From assembly GCA_029251375.1 (NCBI GenBank), contig JAQXDL010000041.1:49997-113996 (forward strand): DNA of 64,000 nt, written 5' to 3'. Both the position numbers and the translations under genes were made by a program. The notes below the pieces were generated by a model. The model was not told the origin of the DNA. It searched no databases and was given only the letters and a program-made list of their open reading frames with translations. Positions 1-9,727 of this stretch are shown piece by piece (the stretch's first letter is position 1; every line of letters begins with the position of its first letter). This stretch comes from Pseudomonadales bacterium (GTDB taxonomy: Bacteria; Pseudomonadota; Gammaproteobacteria; Pseudomonadales; Azotimanducaceae).

Positions 1-276
1 GAGTGAACTTTATGGAGAATGATCATGCTAGCGGAATCTCAATGCAATACCAATGGACATATGAGCACCGTTGGTAAACGGTATTCATGCAGGTTCAGTA
101 GAAATCGATCAGGCGTAAACGGGTCAGGGAGGGTGTCGATCTCGCCATCAGATTTGAAGCATCGAGTGGCTGAAATTCGGCAAGACACCGAGCGATGTCT
201 ACACTAATTTCATCAGAACGACATTAATCAGCGCGGTCGTTATCTCAACGTGACGAAAACATACCGTCCACCGCAA
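1..276. other. left edge, no supported gene
   Basis: No gene can be supported here. A 62-codon open frame on the plus strand (19-207) shows no recognisable domain, no convincing ribosome binding site and a composition typical of chance frames. The stretch lies downstream of the helicase gene on the minus strand and may hold its 3' untranslated region, but no clear terminator hairpin with a T-run is visible. Confidence 0.4.
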
Positions 277-2037
277 CTAACTTTTTCTGCCGGGCCAAGG
301 GCTAGCAGGTTTTGACTCGGCACCTTTTGATTCACTGGCTTTTGTTGAAGTCGCTTTCGTTGAAGTCGCTTTCGATGACGTAGCTTTCGCCGAAGACGCT
401 TTTGACTTATACGCACTTGAGCTTGATGCCGTTTTTGTTTTTGGATAACGCTTGTTCGCATCACTACTACTATCTGACGCACTTTTCTTTAGAGGCTCAC
501 CGCCTACTTTCATTTTCTTAGCGCTACCGTAAGCATGGGGGCTGGCTTTTTTCTCTTCCGGCGCGGTCAACGATTTGTTTTTTCGCGCCTGATGTTTTTT
601 AACAGGAGGCTTAGCCTTTGCAGATTTTAAATTTTTACCAGCCTTTTTTCTTTTTGGACCCGCGGCTTTGCCAGATTTTTTAAGCTTCTTTGGCCCCTTG
701 TACTTGGCCTTAAGACTGCCAACTTCTCTGTGTTCGAATCGGATCTTCAGATAACGCTCGATGCTCGAATTCTTATTCCATTCCAAGTCAGACACTAACG
801 TAATTGCCTTACCCTCTTTACCGGCCCTGCCAGTTCTACCAACACGATGCACATGATCATCACCGGAATGGGCGACCGTAAAATTGATCACGAGATCAAC
901 GTCAGTGACATCCAAGCCTCGAGCCGCCACATCGGTGGCCACCAGTATTTGCAATTTATCATCGCGAAAGCGGTTCAGTACTTGTTTACGGTCACTTTGA
1001 GGAATCTCACCATGAATATAGCCAACTTTTATATCCATTTGAGCCAAACGCTGGCCAACCTGTTCACATTGATTGCGCGTTCGACAAAAAACAAAAACTT
1101 TCTTGGCATCCTCTTCTTTTACCAACGCCGCAACGAGTTTTTCTTTGTGCTGATCATCGTCAGCCAAGACCATTTCTTGCACGATATTACTGTGGCCCTC
1201 TTTGTAAGAGTCGACTTCAATTGAAACAGGATCATTAAGAAGCTCAAGTACGCGACCAATACCCTTGTGCTTTAGCGTGGCTGAAAACAACAAACTCTGC
1301 CGATCCTCTGGGCATCGACTAGCAATGAGGGTCATATCTTCAGAGAAGCCCATATCCAACATGCGATCAGCCTCATCTAAGACGAGGAATTCAAGGTCTC
1401 TAAAATCTGTTGAGCCCTTTTCAATGTGATCGACCAGTCGACCTGGCGTGGCAATCACTACCTCAGGGTTTTTTCTCAGCGTCGCGACCTGATACTTAAA
1501 TGCCTCACCACCGATAATCAGACCACAGCGAATCTGGCAAAATCGCGCCAGCTTTTCGAACATTTTCTGTGTTTGCAGGGCCAGCTCTCGGGTTGGCAGC
1601 AAAATCAGTCCACGGGTACCCGAGCCCGGCGCGTCTTCAGTGAGCATTTTATTGAGCATAGGTAATAAAAACGCCGCGGTCTTACCACTACCGGTTTTCG
1701 CTGAAACCATGATATCTCTGCCGGACAAAGCAATCGGGATGGCTGCGCTCTGCACTTCGGTGGCTGTTTCAAACTGCATCTTCTCCAGCGCCTTGTAGAG
1801 CTGTTTATGCAGAGCAAAACCCGCAAAGGACTCGATCGTTTGCGTAAACTCGGAATCCGCTGCTAGCGCATGCTTTAAAGAGCCTTCTACGAGAGAATCG
1901 CCTTCCAAAGAGTCAGGCTCTAATGCGTCCGCTGATAATAGCTCTGCCGCCAATGTGTCTGCTGACTCGGCTACAACATCGACTTTTTCAGGTGAGTTGG
2001 ATTTTTCTGTGGGTTTTTCTACAGGTGTATCGGCCAA
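277..2037 (-). CDS. DEAD-box ATP-dependent RNA helicase
   Basis: ATP-dependent RNA helicase of superfamily 2, expected to remodel RNA structure in ribosome assembly or mRNA decay in the cytoplasm. All core motifs are visible: an aromatic Q-motif region around 71-100, Walker A AKTGSGKT (113-120), PTRELAL (148-154), TPGR (197-200), DEAD (221-224), SAT (252-254), ATDVAARGLD (367-376) and HRVGRTGRAG (397-406). The core is flanked by an acidic, Leu/Ser-rich N-terminal extension (about 1-63) and a long Lys/Ser/Ala-rich C-terminal tail (about 440-586), probably an RNA-binding tail. The tail ends in a 15-bp tandem repeat encoding Lys-Ala-Thr-Ser-like units. It belongs to the RhlE/SrmB-like group, but the exact orthologue cannot be fixed by eye. 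It is monocistronic, with a 700-bp gene-free gap upstream. Confidence 0.93.
   Translation of the reverse strand: MADTPVEKPTEKSNSPEKVDVVAESADTLAAELLSADALEPDSLEGDSLVEGSLKHALAADSEFTQTIESFAGFALHKQLYKALEKMQFETATEVQSAAIPIALSGRDIMVSAKTGSGKTAAFLLPMLNKMLTEDAPGSGTRGLILLPTRELALQTQKMFEKLARFCQIRCGLIIGGEAFKYQVATLRKNPEVVIATPGRLVDHIEKGSTDFRDLEFLVLDEADRMLDMGFSEDMTLIASRCPEDRQSLLFSATLKHKGIGRVLELLNDPVSIEVDSYKEGHSNIVQEMVLADDDQHKEKLVAALVKEEDAKKVFVFCRTRNQCEQVGQRLAQMDIKVGYIHGEIPQSDRKQVLNRFRDDKLQILVATDVAARGLDVTDVDLVINFTVAHSGDDHVHRVGRTGRAGKEGKAITLVSDLEWNKNSSIERYLKIRFEHREVGSLKAKYKGPKKLKKSGKAAGPKRKKAGKNLKSAKAKPPVKKHQARKNKSLTAPEEKKASPHAYGSAKKMKVGGEPLKKSASDSSSDANKRYPKTKTASSSSAYKSKASSAKATSSKATSTKATSTKASESKGAESKPASPWPGRKS
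344..403 (-). repeat. 15-bp tandem repeat in helicase tail
   Basis: Four 15-bp units (344-358, 359-373, 374-388, 389-403). The first two are identical and the others diverged. They lie in frame in the helicase gene and encode repeated Lys-Ala-Thr/Ser-Ser peptides of the basic tail. The unit length keeps the reading frame, so copy number could vary without destroying the protein. Confidence 0.85.
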
Positions 2038-2781
2038 AAGGAACCAATCCTAGATGATAAGTTGACGGCATCTTACAGTAATAAGCTGTTATCTAAGGGA
2101 AAATTTGAATATCTATGTTAACGGTCGAAGATCATAAGGTACGGCTACCGCTCTCTTGACTAAAAACGCACCAAAGGCGATGCAGTCGGACAAATCAAAT
2201 GAATCGCACTATGGATTTTTATCGTTATTTTAGGAGTTTATCGGTCACAAGTTGCCAGACGTAAACGCCTTTTTTAATAACCATACGCGATTATAAATAG
2301 GGCGATTAGACCCAAAAGCCATGTGGCGATGTTATTTAGGCGTTGGCTCTTTAAAAGTCTGTGACCATCGCTAGTCCATACTTCAATCGTTTAAGCACAT
2401 CAGGCATTGTAATCTAGGCCTATTAAAGTAAGCGAGCACTTACATACGTGGCGTCTGCGGTGCGGGCCCGATCTGGAGATCGCTATACAGCGCGCTTTAC
2501 GTACTGTTTGCTGGCTCAAGCTTTTCGAACTGCAGAGTTCTAGCCTTCTAATAGCAATCTTCTTTGCACTGTTTTTTCGATCCTGCATAGAGTTTTAAAA
2601 TAAGTGTCAGGCCTGGCGACAGAACGGCCTTCAACACGCCAGCACCCTATCTGGCCGACCTCAAACAAACCTAAGAACTGAAAAACGGACCTGTTTCACA
2701 ACTTCAAAAAAGTACACTATGCAAAGCGCGCGTTTGTGCTTACAGTAGCGGGAAAACAACCCCGACGAATTGGACTCTTCT
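2038..2781. other. intergenic region, no gene seen
   Basis: About 740 bp between the divergently placed helicase and DUF2780 genes. Short frames exist (for example 2400-2588 minus), but none has a recognisable domain or a good ribosome binding site. It must hold the promoters of both flanking genes. No strong palindrome, hairpin-plus-T-run or tRNA-like structure was recognised. Confidence 0.5.
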
Positions 2782-3387
2782 ATGAATAAATACCTCATTC
2801 TCTTTTCAATTTTATTTCTTGTCAGCCCTGCTGCAAAGGCCGAAGAAAGCTGGTTTGACAGCGCGCTATCGTTGTTTGGTTTCGGCGAAGAGGAATCTGC
2901 ACCCGCAGCGCCGGAGGAACCTGCAGCGGCGAAACAGACCATGGACGCCGTGAAAGAAGCACTACCGACAAGCATGCCGAAAATGACCGACCTGACCAGC
3001 ATGATCACTGAACAACTTGGTGTTTCCAAGCAAACGGCACAAGGCGGACTGGGCACACTGATGGGACTGGCTAAGACGAGCCTTGCTAGCACAGACTTCG
3101 ACACGCTCAAGGGCTACGTCCCCGAAATGGATACATTACTCAAAGCCGCACCGGCTATTTCGGAGAATGCCAAAGGTCTTACTTCATTGATGGGTAATGC
3201 GGGCAAATATGCGAACGCACTGCAGGGCGCAACGGAAGCCTATTCTCAATTTCAATCTTTAGGCATCAGTACAGAGCAAATTCCTCAATATATCGACGTC
3301 ACAAGCGAGTTTCTGAATAGCAAAGGCGGTAAAGATGCCGCGGATCTGTTCGAGGACAGCGTCAAATCAGTCTTGAGCGCAGAGTAG
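2782..3387 (+). CDS. exported DUF2780 (VcgC/VcgE-like) protein
   Basis: Protein of 201 residues with a signal peptide: Lys at position 3, a hydrophobic core and a likely signal peptidase I site after Ala-Lys-Ala near residue 20. The mature part has an Ala/Glu-rich linker followed by a helical region with the pattern of the DUF2780 family (repeated helices, TSMITEQLGVS and GLTSLMGNA-type segments), usually annotated as VcgC/VcgE. The molecular function of that family is unknown. I place the start at the ATG at 2782. An upstream in-frame TTG at 2770 would only add four residues before the signal peptide. The gene is followed by two small hairpins. Confidence 0.75.
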   Translation: MNKYLILFSILFLVSPAAKAEESWFDSALSLFGFGEEESAPAAPEEPAAAKQTMDAVKEALPTSMPKMTDLTSMITEQLGVSKQTAQGGLGTLMGLAKTSLASTDFDTLKGYVPEMDTLLKAAPAISENAKGLTSLMGNAGKYANALQGATEAYSQFQSLGISTEQIPQYIDVTSEFLNSKGGKDAADLFEDSVKSVLSAE

Positions 3388-3413
3388 TCATTTGACTGAG
3401 TTTACACATTGGC

Positions 3414-3457
3414 TTGCCGCTCTACGCGGCAACCTTTGCTCCGCATTTTGCGGGCAG
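3414..3457. terminator. paired hairpins after DUF2780 gene
   Basis: Stem TTGCCGC/GCGGCAA with loop TCTAC (3414-3432), followed by a second short stem CCGCA/TGCGG. There is no long T-run, so intrinsic termination is uncertain. The hairpins support starting the next gene at 3481 rather than at 3409. Confidence 0.4.
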
Positions 3458-3480
3458 CAACACTAAAAAAAGACAGAGAT

Positions 3481-3696
3481 ATGATTCAAGAACAACAAGC
3501 CCCTAGCGTAGAAACGCCTTGCGTACGGATTTGCAAAATCGAAAATGACGTTTGTATTGGCTGCCACCGAACCTTGGACGAAATCGGCGCGTGGATGAAC
3601 GCAAACTCAGAGGAAAAGCTTGCGATTCTAGCGGCGGCCGCGCAGCGTCACGAGAGTATGGCGATTGATGACCAAGACCTTAGCCTTGAGTTCTAA
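3481..3696 (+). CDS. DUF1289 small cysteine protein
   Basis: A 71-residue protein with the DUF1289 signature: TPCVRICKIENDVCIGCHRTLDEI carries a C-x3-C-x6-C-x2-C cysteine set (starting around residue 13), followed by an IGAWM-like helix. Proteins of this family are thought to bind a metal or Fe-S centre through these cysteines; the function is not established. The open frame extends to 3409, but that segment crosses the hairpins and lacks similarity, so the ATG at 3481 is preferred. It is about 95 bp downstream of the DUF2780 gene on the same strand and could be co-transcribed if the hairpins do not terminate. Confidence 0.82.
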   Translation: MIQEQQAPSVETPCVRICKIENDVCIGCHRTLDEIGAWMNANSEEKLAILAAAAQRHESMAIDDQDLSLEF

Positions 3697-3802
3697 ATCC
3701 TAACCACTAGTTCTAAACACTAAGCTCTAAACACAACCGACTGACTCCACTGAAAGCTTCACGATGCTCAATTTTTCCCGATCGACAACATAGACAAGAT
3801 TG

Positions 3803-5539
3803 TTAAGGAACAGCGGTGACAACCCCTTCGCGGCGCTTATCAGCGGCACCTTCTAAACCATCAGAACGCACAACGATGACGTGTAAACCTGAGTTCTCGC
3901 CATCACGCTCTTGAACAATGTAACCACGGGACTTCAAATCATTCGCTAAAACTTCACCCGCGGATTCGTGCACATCAACTCTCACTTTTTCACCGCGGGC
4001 GATGATATTGGTAAAATCAACCGCAGCCTGTGCATCAAGTTGCCAGTCGAGCACGCCGATGATTGTTTTCGCCACGTAGGCTGGAATCGAGTTACCGCCA
4101 GGCGAGCCTGTCACCATAAACAAATCTCCCGCTTCATCGAACACCATTGTCGGTGACATTGATGAACGTGGTCGCCGTTGGGGCGCAATGGCATTCGCCA
4201 GACGTCCACCATCCTCGGGGACCGCCCGGGCAAAGTCCGTCATCTCGTTGTTCAACAAGAAACCGTGAACCCAGCGGGACGAACCAAAAGGCGCCTCGAT
4301 GGTCGCGGTCATTGCGACAGCGTTACCTTCACCGTCGATAATAGACAGATGCGTTGTGCCTGATGCTTCCTGCGTTAAATCGCTGGACCACAAGCTCGCC
4401 AAACTATCGCCTCGCAGCACCAGACCTGGATCGCCCGGAGTCGGTATGTCAGCGGGCGCGATACGTTGCTTTGCTCGATGCTTAAGATAAATCGGATTAA
4501 TTAGATCATCCAGTGGCACATCGACTTCATCGGGATCTCCAAAATAGTGATCTCTATCGGCGTAAGCCAATCGTTGCGCATCAACAAATGCCGCCACCTT
4601 ATCTGATTGCGACTTAGCATCTTTTGACAGGTGATCGTAAAGGTTCGCCACCATAATCTGCGCCCCACCGGATGAAGGTGGTGACGTTGTGCAGATGTCC
4701 ATGCGCCTAAAATCCCCACAAATGACATCTCTGTCTATCACCTTGTAGGACGCCATGTCACTCGTGGTTAACGTTCCGCCATTGGGCTCTGCCTGAGCGG
4801 CACTGGCGATCGCCTGCGCGATCTCACCCGAATAAAAGGCGTCGGGGCCTTCCAATGCGATCCGTTTCAAGGTCCGGGCATAATTTTCATTGATCAGCCG
4901 ATCCCCTGCCTGCAGGGCTTTTCCAGCAGGATAAAAATACGCAGCCGAGCCTGCATTGGTCGCCAAATTGGAAATCTGCGCCATTCTTGGCAGATAATTC
5001 GCTAGCCGTGGTGATACTTCAAAGCCGTCGGACGCCAACGCAATCGCAGGTTCAAAGAGATCCTTCCAAGGTAGCTTGCCATGCATGTCGTGAGCATGTT
5101 TATAGAGCGCAACAACACCCGGTACGCCAACAGCTTTACCGCTTTGCCAGGCTTCCATAAAACCCATGACACCATCGTCTTTCATAAACATGTCGACAGT
5201 TGCCCCCTTTGGCGACATCTCTCTGCCATCATGGAACATCAACCTCTGATTATCTCTGTTGTAAACCAACATGAAAGCACCGCCACCCAACCCTGAGCTT
5301 TGGGGTTCAACAAGGCCGAGCACCGCATGCGCGGCGATAGCAGCATCGACCGCATGACCGCCTTTTTTCAACATCGTCACCGCGGCTTGCGTCGCATGGG
5401 GATTAGCAATGCTTGCCATCGCTCCCTTATTCCATGGCGATACTGGGGTGAGCTCTAACTTTGCGGCACCTGTCTTTTTGTCAATTTCGGTTGTACAACC
5501 GGCAACAAGCAAAAAGCCGAGTAATATCATCCATCTCAT
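3803..5539 (-). CDS. ggt: gamma-glutamyltransferase, lipoprotein type
   Basis: Gamma-glutamyltranspeptidase (Ntn-hydrolase) that cleaves glutathione and other gamma-glutamyl compounds at the cell envelope. The start at 5539 gives a 578-residue protein with a lipobox (Leu-Val-Ala-Gly-Cys, lipidated Cys at 15); the longer frame to 5575 adds 12 residues that do not fit a signal peptide. The family pattern is clear: the PQSSGLGGGAF substrate region, then GTTHLS, whose first Thr (about residue 395) should be the autoprocessing nucleophile that begins the small subunit, and GSPGGN near the C-terminus for the oxyanion site. Length matches the family. It converges with DUF1289 and stands alone. It may feed Cys-Gly and glutamate recycling alongside the two glutathione S-transferases of the window. 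Confidence 0.93.
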   Translation of the reverse strand: MRWMILLGFLLVAGCTTEIDKKTGAAKLELTPVSPWNKGAMASIANPHATQAAVTMLKKGGHAVDAAIAAHAVLGLVEPQSSGLGGGAFMLVYNRDNQRLMFHDGREMSPKGATVDMFMKDDGVMGFMEAWQSGKAVGVPGVVALYKHAHDMHGKLPWKDLFEPAIALASDGFEVSPRLANYLPRMAQISNLATNAGSAAYFYPAGKALQAGDRLINENYARTLKRIALEGPDAFYSGEIAQAIASAAQAEPNGGTLTTSDMASYKVIDRDVICGDFRRMDICTTSPPSSGGAQIMVANLYDHLSKDAKSQSDKVAAFVDAQRLAYADRDHYFGDPDEVDVPLDDLINPIYLKHRAKQRIAPADIPTPGDPGLVLRGDSLASLWSSDLTQEASGTTHLSIIDGEGNAVAMTATIEAPFGSSRWVHGFLLNNEMTDFARAVPEDGGRLANAIAPQRRPRSSMSPTMVFDEAGDLFMVTGSPGGNSIPAYVAKTIIGVLDWQLDAQAAVDFTNIIARGEKVRVDVHESAGEVLANDLKSRGYIVQERDGENSGLHVIVVRSDGLEGAADKRREGVVTAVP

Positions 5540-5605
5540 GTATCTAAGCCTTAAATTGGGTGCAAACATAAACAATGCTTTCGTTTGCGTGCATCTTATC
5601 CAAAA

Positions 5606-5628
5606 AAAACCCGCTTAATGCGGGTTTT
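5606..5628 (-). terminator. Rho-independent terminator of P450 gene
   Basis: Perfect 9-bp stem AAAACCCGC/GCGGGTTTT with a 5-nt loop. On the minus strand it is followed by an uninterrupted run of eight T. It lies 18 bp beyond the stop of the CYP153-like gene that ends at 5646. Confidence 0.9.
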
Positions 5629-5645
5629 ATGAAATTACGCTTTTG

Positions 5646-6995
5646 TTACTTAAAAACCTTTACAGGCAACTCTTTAATACCGTGAATGAAACTTGAAGCG
5701 AGATAGGTCGGCTCACCGACCACTTCTACTTTTGAGAATCGATTCATGATCTCTTCCCACAATACGCGTAGCTGCATCTCCGCCAAGCGATTGCCAACAC
5801 ATCGGTGTACACCATAGCCAAAGGCAGTGTGCTGGCGAGGGTTGGTTCGATCGATAATAAATTCATTCGCCTTATCAATCGCCGATTCGTCTCTGTTACC
5901 GGATATGTACCACATGGCGAGACGATCGCCCTTTTTAATCTGTTTGCCGCCAAGCTCAGTATCCTGCAAAGCCGTCCGCGCCATATGCGCAACCGGTGAT
6001 TGCCAACGAATCATTTCTGGCACCATCTTGGGAATCAACGTGGGATCCTGCAACAGTTTCTCATACTCCGCCGGATTTTGGTTCAGCGCCAGTACGCCGC
6101 CACTGATTGAGTTTCGAGTCGTGTCATTACCGCCAACAATCAATAGCATCACATTGCCCAACAGCTCTTGCGGCGTCATGTCATTAGTCGATTCATCATG
6201 GGCCAACATTGAGATCAAATTGAATTCAGCTTCTGTTTCTTTGCGACTGTCGTACAAACCTTGAAAGTAAGCCAGGCATTCAAATAGTATCTTGAAGCCC
6301 TCTTCGGGGTTTTCAAACTGTTCAGGATCAGACAATGCTTGGATCGTGTCGGACCAATAGATGAGTTTCATTCGATCTTCTTGAGGGATATCAAACAAGG
6401 TCGCAAGCATTTGCGCAGTCAGTTCAACCGAGACCTCTCGCACCCAGTTGAACTCTTCGCCGATCGGCAAACCATCAAGGATAACGCTTGCTCGTTCACG
6501 TATCAGCGGCTCAAGGTCTGCTAAATTTTTCGGTGTAAACATGGGCGCAACAACTTTTCTTTGTGCGTCATGTTTAGGTGGGTCTTCCTGTATGAACATC
6601 GGCAACGTGAATTGTTCGTCTTGGCCTGGTGCACCACCCAAAGCGATACCGCCAAGCTTGCCGTCGGAAGAGAAAAGCTCGTGGTGTCGATCAACAAACA
6701 TAATGTCTTCGTAACGTGTCACCGACCAATAGGGACCAAACATACTTTCTTCATGAAAATGCACAGGATCCTCGGCGCGGAGCCGCTCAAAATGCTTCCA
6801 CAACGTGTTGCCTGCAAACAAACCTGGATGGGAAGGATCAAGTCGGTCCAGATCAATCGCATAAGCATCATAGTTTGGGTCAATCTCGAAAGCTTTTGCG
6901 ACCTCCCTGTTTGACACGGTCAAATCGCCGGTGCGCATCCTGGCGAGTAAGGCTTGTCTCTCTGCATTGTTTTCGCTGATATATTGTTCGCTCAC
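5646..6995 (-). CDS. cytochrome P450, CYP153-like
   Basis: Soluble bacterial P450 resembling the CYP153 family, which hydroxylates the terminal carbon of medium-chain alkanes, fatty acids or related hydrophobic substrates. Seen: I-helix GGNDTTRNS, the ExxR motif in PEMIRWQ, and the haem loop FGYGVHRC (haem Cys near residue 399 of 449). The text around EDPVHF, MFGPYWSVT and ALNQNPAEY also agrees with CYP153 sequences as I know them. The frame reaches a TTG at 7013, but GGAG five bases before the GTG at 6995 makes that the better start. No ferredoxin or ferredoxin reductase lies nearby, so the redox partners must be encoded elsewhere. A paralogue lies at 43628-44875. The substrate is inferred from family only. 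Confidence 0.9.
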   Translation of the reverse strand: MSEQYISENNAERQALLARMRTGDLTVSNREVAKAFEIDPNYDAYAIDLDRLDPSHPGLFAGNTLWKHFERLRAEDPVHFHEESMFGPYWSVTRYEDIMFVDRHHELFSSDGKLGGIALGGAPGQDEQFTLPMFIQEDPPKHDAQRKVVAPMFTPKNLADLEPLIRERASVILDGLPIGEEFNWVREVSVELTAQMLATLFDIPQEDRMKLIYWSDTIQALSDPEQFENPEEGFKILFECLAYFQGLYDSRKETEAEFNLISMLAHDESTNDMTPQELLGNVMLLIVGGNDTTRNSISGGVLALNQNPAEYEKLLQDPTLIPKMVPEMIRWQSPVAHMARTALQDTELGGKQIKKGDRLAMWYISGNRDESAIDKANEFIIDRTNPRQHTAFGYGVHRCVGNRLAEMQLRVLWEEIMNRFSKVEVVGEPTYLASSFIHGIKELPVKVFK

Positions 6996-7144
6996 ATTAT
7001 CTCCAATTGACAATCAGTCCGTTAGATAAAAGAAACACCACGCAAATAGCCTAGTCTGCTAGACCCCACAAAAGCAAACTGCATACTTTTGTGTGCCCAA
7101 CTGTAGCGATAGCATGACGATTCGTTACGAAAATTTAGTCTGAG

Positions 7145-8023
7145 CTAGGCACCAGGGCCCTGTGACATTGGTAGTTTTTCATCCGCAACCCATTCACTCA
7201 TTGACCCATCATAAACAGCGATATCTTCATGTCCGATCAACTTGAGCGCCAGAGCGTCAATCGTCGCCGAAATACCGCCGCCGCAATAGGCAATCACTTT
7301 AGGTTTTTGGAGGACGCCCTGCCGCGAAAATACTTCGGTGAGTTGTTCAGCATTCCGAAAACAACCATCTTGTAACACTTCATCGTAAAAAATATTTTGA
7401 CTACCGGTTATATGCCCTTTGCGACCGTAACTCATCTTTGCATAGCCACTATAGACATCGGGTGCAAGCGCATTGATGGTGCAAATATCACCATCATCGA
7501 TGGCCGCCAGCACCTGTGATTTGTCAGCCCACACACTGTTGTTCAAATCGACAGTAAAATCACCTTGCTCTACCTCATTGTTGTCCGTCGCAACGGCGCG
7601 GTTCTCGCTCAGCCATTTCGCTATGCCACCATCAAGTACTGAAACATTTTTGTGGCCGCAAGAATGGAGCATCCACCAGGCCCGGGTCGCCCACATCATA
7701 TGACCGCTGCTGTAGATGACGATTTCACTATCGTCATTGATACCCAACTGGCGATAGCTTTGCTGAAGCTGATCAGCTGTAGGCATAGTGAAGCCGAAGC
7801 CGCTGGTGGTATCCGCTAAATCAACCATCAAATCCATAAAGTTAGCTGTTGGGATATGCCCCTTGTGGTAGTCCGCCAGCCCGGAAATTGCCTTGTAGCC
7901 TTTGTCCGCCGGCACAAGGCTGACGGTTGCATCAAAAATGAGTAAGCCTTGATCATTGGTCGCGATTTTTGCCGCTAGGGCATCGGTTGAAATTAAGTAT
8001 TCAGGATGGGCATATGTCTTCAC
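7145..8023 (-). CDS. sulfurtransferase, tandem rhodanese
   Basis: Thiosulfate or 3-mercaptopyruvate sulfurtransferase of 292 residues with two rhodanese domains (about 10-135 and 150-285). The N-terminal domain is non-catalytic, as usual. The C-terminal domain carries the active-site loop YCGGGISA with Cys at 247. The loop sequence differs from classic rhodanese (CRKGVT) and from SseA (CGSGVT), so substrate preference cannot be assigned. The start is a GTG preceded by a good AGAGGTG site. The gene is upstream of the P450 on the same strand with a 149-bp gap, and divergent from the MFS transporter. Probable role: cytoplasmic sulfane-sulfur transfer or detoxification. Confidence 0.92.
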   Translation of the reverse strand: MKTYAHPEYLISTDALAAKIATNDQGLLIFDATVSLVPADKGYKAISGLADYHKGHIPTANFMDLMVDLADTTSGFGFTMPTADQLQQSYRQLGINDDSEIVIYSSGHMMWATRAWWMLHSCGHKNVSVLDGGIAKWLSENRAVATDNNEVEQGDFTVDLNNSVWADKSQVLAAIDDGDICTINALAPDVYSGYAKMSYGRKGHITGSQNIFYDEVLQDGCFRNAEQLTEVFSRQGVLQKPKVIAYCGGGISATIDALALKLIGHEDIAVYDGSMSEWVADEKLPMSQGPGA

Positions 8024-8103
8024 GATTCACCTCTTTATCGTCGATTATTGTTTATCTGGCTGGATTGCTCGCCATCGCGCTTTAGTCTCGTCTACTTTGT
8101 TAT

Positions 8104-8139
8104 GCCTCTGTAGCCTCTTTAGCCTCTGTAGCATCTATA
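8104..8139. repeat. 9-bp tandem repeat, intergenic
   Basis: Four 9-bp units of the form GCCTCTGTA (8104-8112, 8113-8121, 8122-8130, 8131-8139), with one or two changes per copy. They lie in the divergent promoter gap between the sulfurtransferase and MFS genes. Confidence 0.8.
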
Positions 8140-8362
8140 TGCCAACACTTCTGTTGCAAGCCTTAGCATCATAACCACATAAGCCATGTTGATAATGCAT
8201 CAACGGCGCATTCATGAGTCCTATCGGTTACACTGGCGCCGCTCAAAAAGCTGAGCAATGTTTCCGATCTGAACTCTGGCCGAGAGACTAATATAACCCA
8301 AACGGGTTAGATCAGATTGAACATTTCACTGAACCTATCACCTAACGTGCCTAAGAAAAACT

Positions 8363-9562
8363 GTGCAGGACTTTTCCTTAAAATACGCTAAGCGAACCCT
8401 TTTAGCCTCTCTCGTGATTGTTGGTATGGGTTTTTCTGTTTTGTTCCCAATTCTGTCACCAATGGGCAGAGAGATGGGCCTGACAGAATTTCAAATCACC
8501 AGCATTATCGCGGCATCCTCGCTCATGGTATTTATATCAGCACCTATTTGGGGAAGAATGAGCGACGTTTGGGGACGCAAGCGGGTCATGTTGATTGGCC
8601 TATTTGGCTTCACCATCGGCACAGTCATTTTTAATACTGTACTGACCGCTGGTCTCAATGGCTGGCTTATAGGTATGCCTCTGTACCTGACGCTGATCGC
8701 CGCACGACTACTTCATGCTGGCATGATGTCAGCCACCATGCCGGCATCAACTGCTTATATGGCCGATATCACAGATCTGAGCAATCGAACCAAAGGCATG
8801 GGCGCCACCGGCGCGGCGAATAATCTTGGCTCAATCATCGGGCCTGCCATGGCGGGCTTGGCCGTGATCAGTTTATTGACCCCGCTTTGGATGATGGCGG
8901 TACTGGCATTTCTAAACGGCTTGTTTATTCTGAGATTTCTGCCTGAACCACCCAAGCAACTGGTGGCAAGAAAACCACCACGCATGCGATATACCGATCC
9001 TAGAATTCTGCCGTTTATCGTCGTTGGTGTTTTGATGTTTATGGGTTTTGCATTGGTTCAGCAAACCATGGGTTTTAGGTTTCAGGACGCACTCGGCTTA
9101 TCCGCCGGGGAAACGGCGCGAAGCTTTGGCTTTGCCATGATGTTATCAGCCGGCTGCTCTCTGGTGGCGCAGGGCGTTATAGTGCAGCGTTTAGAACTTG
9201 CACCGTTCACCCTATTGAAATTAGCCATTCCGCTGCTCATCGTTGCTTTCACATTGATGGCATTGTACGAAACCCTTTTGATGTTAACCGTCGCCATGAT
9301 GATCCTTGGTTTCGGCATGGGATTAGCGGGACCCGGCTTCATGGCCGGTGCTTCGCTGGCGGTGTCTTCAGAGGAACAGGGTGCAGTGGCGGGCGTAGCG
9401 GGGTCTTGTGGACCACTTGGCTTTACCATCGGCCCCTTGATTGGCGGCTTCATGTATCAGATTGATCCAGTCATGCCCTATTACTTCGCCGCGGGTGTGT
9501 ACTGCATACTGTTGGTTTTCATGCAGTGGATTGGCAAGAAAGTCACTGTCCACGAGGAGTAA
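8363..9562 (+). CDS. MFS transporter, drug/H+ antiporter type
   Basis: Major facilitator superfamily protein of 399 residues with about 12 predicted membrane helices. The loop 2-3 signature appears as GRMSDVWGRKRVMLIG, and a motif C-like GSIIGPAMAG stretch lies in TM5, which marks proton-driven antiporters of the DHA1 (tetracycline/multidrug) group. The start is a GTG at 8363 with only a weak A-rich upstream site; no better start precedes the first helix. The gene is alone, divergent from the sulfurtransferase and convergent with the lactose operon. Substrate unknown. Confidence 0.88.
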   Translation: MQDFSLKYAKRTLLASLVIVGMGFSVLFPILSPMGREMGLTEFQITSIIAASSLMVFISAPIWGRMSDVWGRKRVMLIGLFGFTIGTVIFNTVLTAGLNGWLIGMPLYLTLIAARLLHAGMMSATMPASTAYMADITDLSNRTKGMGATGAANNLGSIIGPAMAGLAVISLLTPLWMMAVLAFLNGLFILRFLPEPPKQLVARKPPRMRYTDPRILPFIVVGVLMFMGFALVQQTMGFRFQDALGLSAGETARSFGFAMMLSAGCSLVAQGVIVQRLELAPFTLLKLAIPLLIVAFTLMALYETLLMLTVAMMILGFGMGLAGPGFMAGASLAVSSEEQGAVAGVAGSCGPLGFTIGPLIGGFMYQIDPVMPYYFAAGVYCILLVFMQWIGKKVTVHEE

Positions 9563-9727
9563 CAGACTGTCTTAGCCAATCAACGATTGTGCGCTTTGCA
9601 AAACCAACCTCGTCATTTCGCGACACTTCGATACTATACGGCATTACTAATCGGTGCCTTTACACCGCACAACAATATATCTATCTAGCGGGTCAGAACA
9701 ACGAGGTTAGGTCGACCCTGTATCAGA

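Noticed and set aside
19..207. 62-codon plus-strand frame at the left edge
   Set aside because: No domain, weak start context and chance-like composition.
2400..2588. 62-codon minus-strand frame in the long gap
   Set aside because: No similarity to any family, no ribosome binding site and Arg/Ser/Cys-rich chance composition.
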